Assembly (NCBI GenBank): GCA_012656075.1
Contig: JAAKBF010000151.1
Coordinates: 992,001-1,056,000, forward strand
DNA: 64,000 nucleotides
Source of the DNA: Phytophthora hibernalis
Lineage: Eukaryota; Oomycota; Peronosporomycetes; Peronosporales; Peronosporaceae
Direction: 5' to 3'
The translations under genes were made by a program, and so were the position numbers. The notes under the pieces were generated by a model. It was not told where the DNA came from and ran no database searches. It saw only the letters and a list, made by a program, of their open reading frames with translations. This document shows, piece by piece, positions 63,998 through 64,000 of the stretch (position 1 is the first letter of the stretch; each line of letters begins with the position of its first letter).

Positions 63998-64000
63998 GAT

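Overview
The window looks like nuclear DNA of an oomycete, most likely Phytophthora or a close relative. The evidence is a Crinkler-type effector relic with LFLAK and HVLVVVP motifs, oomycete-style initiator sequences close to start codons, compact genes with few short GT..AG introns, and a mixture of Polinton, MULE and Ty3/Gypsy relics. The species call is inference.

Layout. (1) 1-13.8 kb: the right-hand part of a Polinton/Maverick virus-like element. It carries a basic core-type protein (cut by the window edge), a penton-like minor capsid protein, a packaging ATPase, a spike/fibre protein ending in an S74 intramolecular chaperone, a putative myristoylated protein, a long broken structural-type gene, a GIY-YIG nuclease, a DDE integrase with a chromodomain, and a protein-primed DNA polymerase B with an embedded HNH module. 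The major capsid protein and the protease are not seen and may lie left of the window. (2) 13.8-29.4 kb: a graveyard. It holds a broken Crinkler gene, a MULE transposase relic, a short inverted-repeat element, a decayed Ty3/Gypsy chromovirus, a V-type H+-pyrophosphatase relic and a second inverted-repeat element. (3) 31-63.5 kb: ordinary host genes, closely packed. In order they are a Mediator 28-like subunit, a PLP aminotransferase, an ankyrin-DHHC palmitoyltransferase, an unknown coiled-coil gene, BRCA2, a ubiquitin-like protein, an NDUFA1-like complex I subunit, a CCHC zinc-knuckle protein, a lipase maturation factor, an organellar-type seryl-tRNA synthetase, an unknown gene, an NDUFAF8-like twin-CX9C protein, an FKBP15-like protein and an exo-1,3-beta-glucanase.

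The most striking feature is the BRCA2 homologue. It has one canonical RAD51-binding BRC repeat followed by 33 near-identical 61-residue BRC-like repeats (183-bp period, about 6 kb). All 33 carry Gly where RAD51-binding repeats carry Ala.

Caveat: many conserved genes, both host and element, are interrupted by single-base indels, often in short homopolymer runs. This suggests an under-polished long-read assembly, so 'pseudogene' below means 'open frame broken in this sequence', not proven loss of function.
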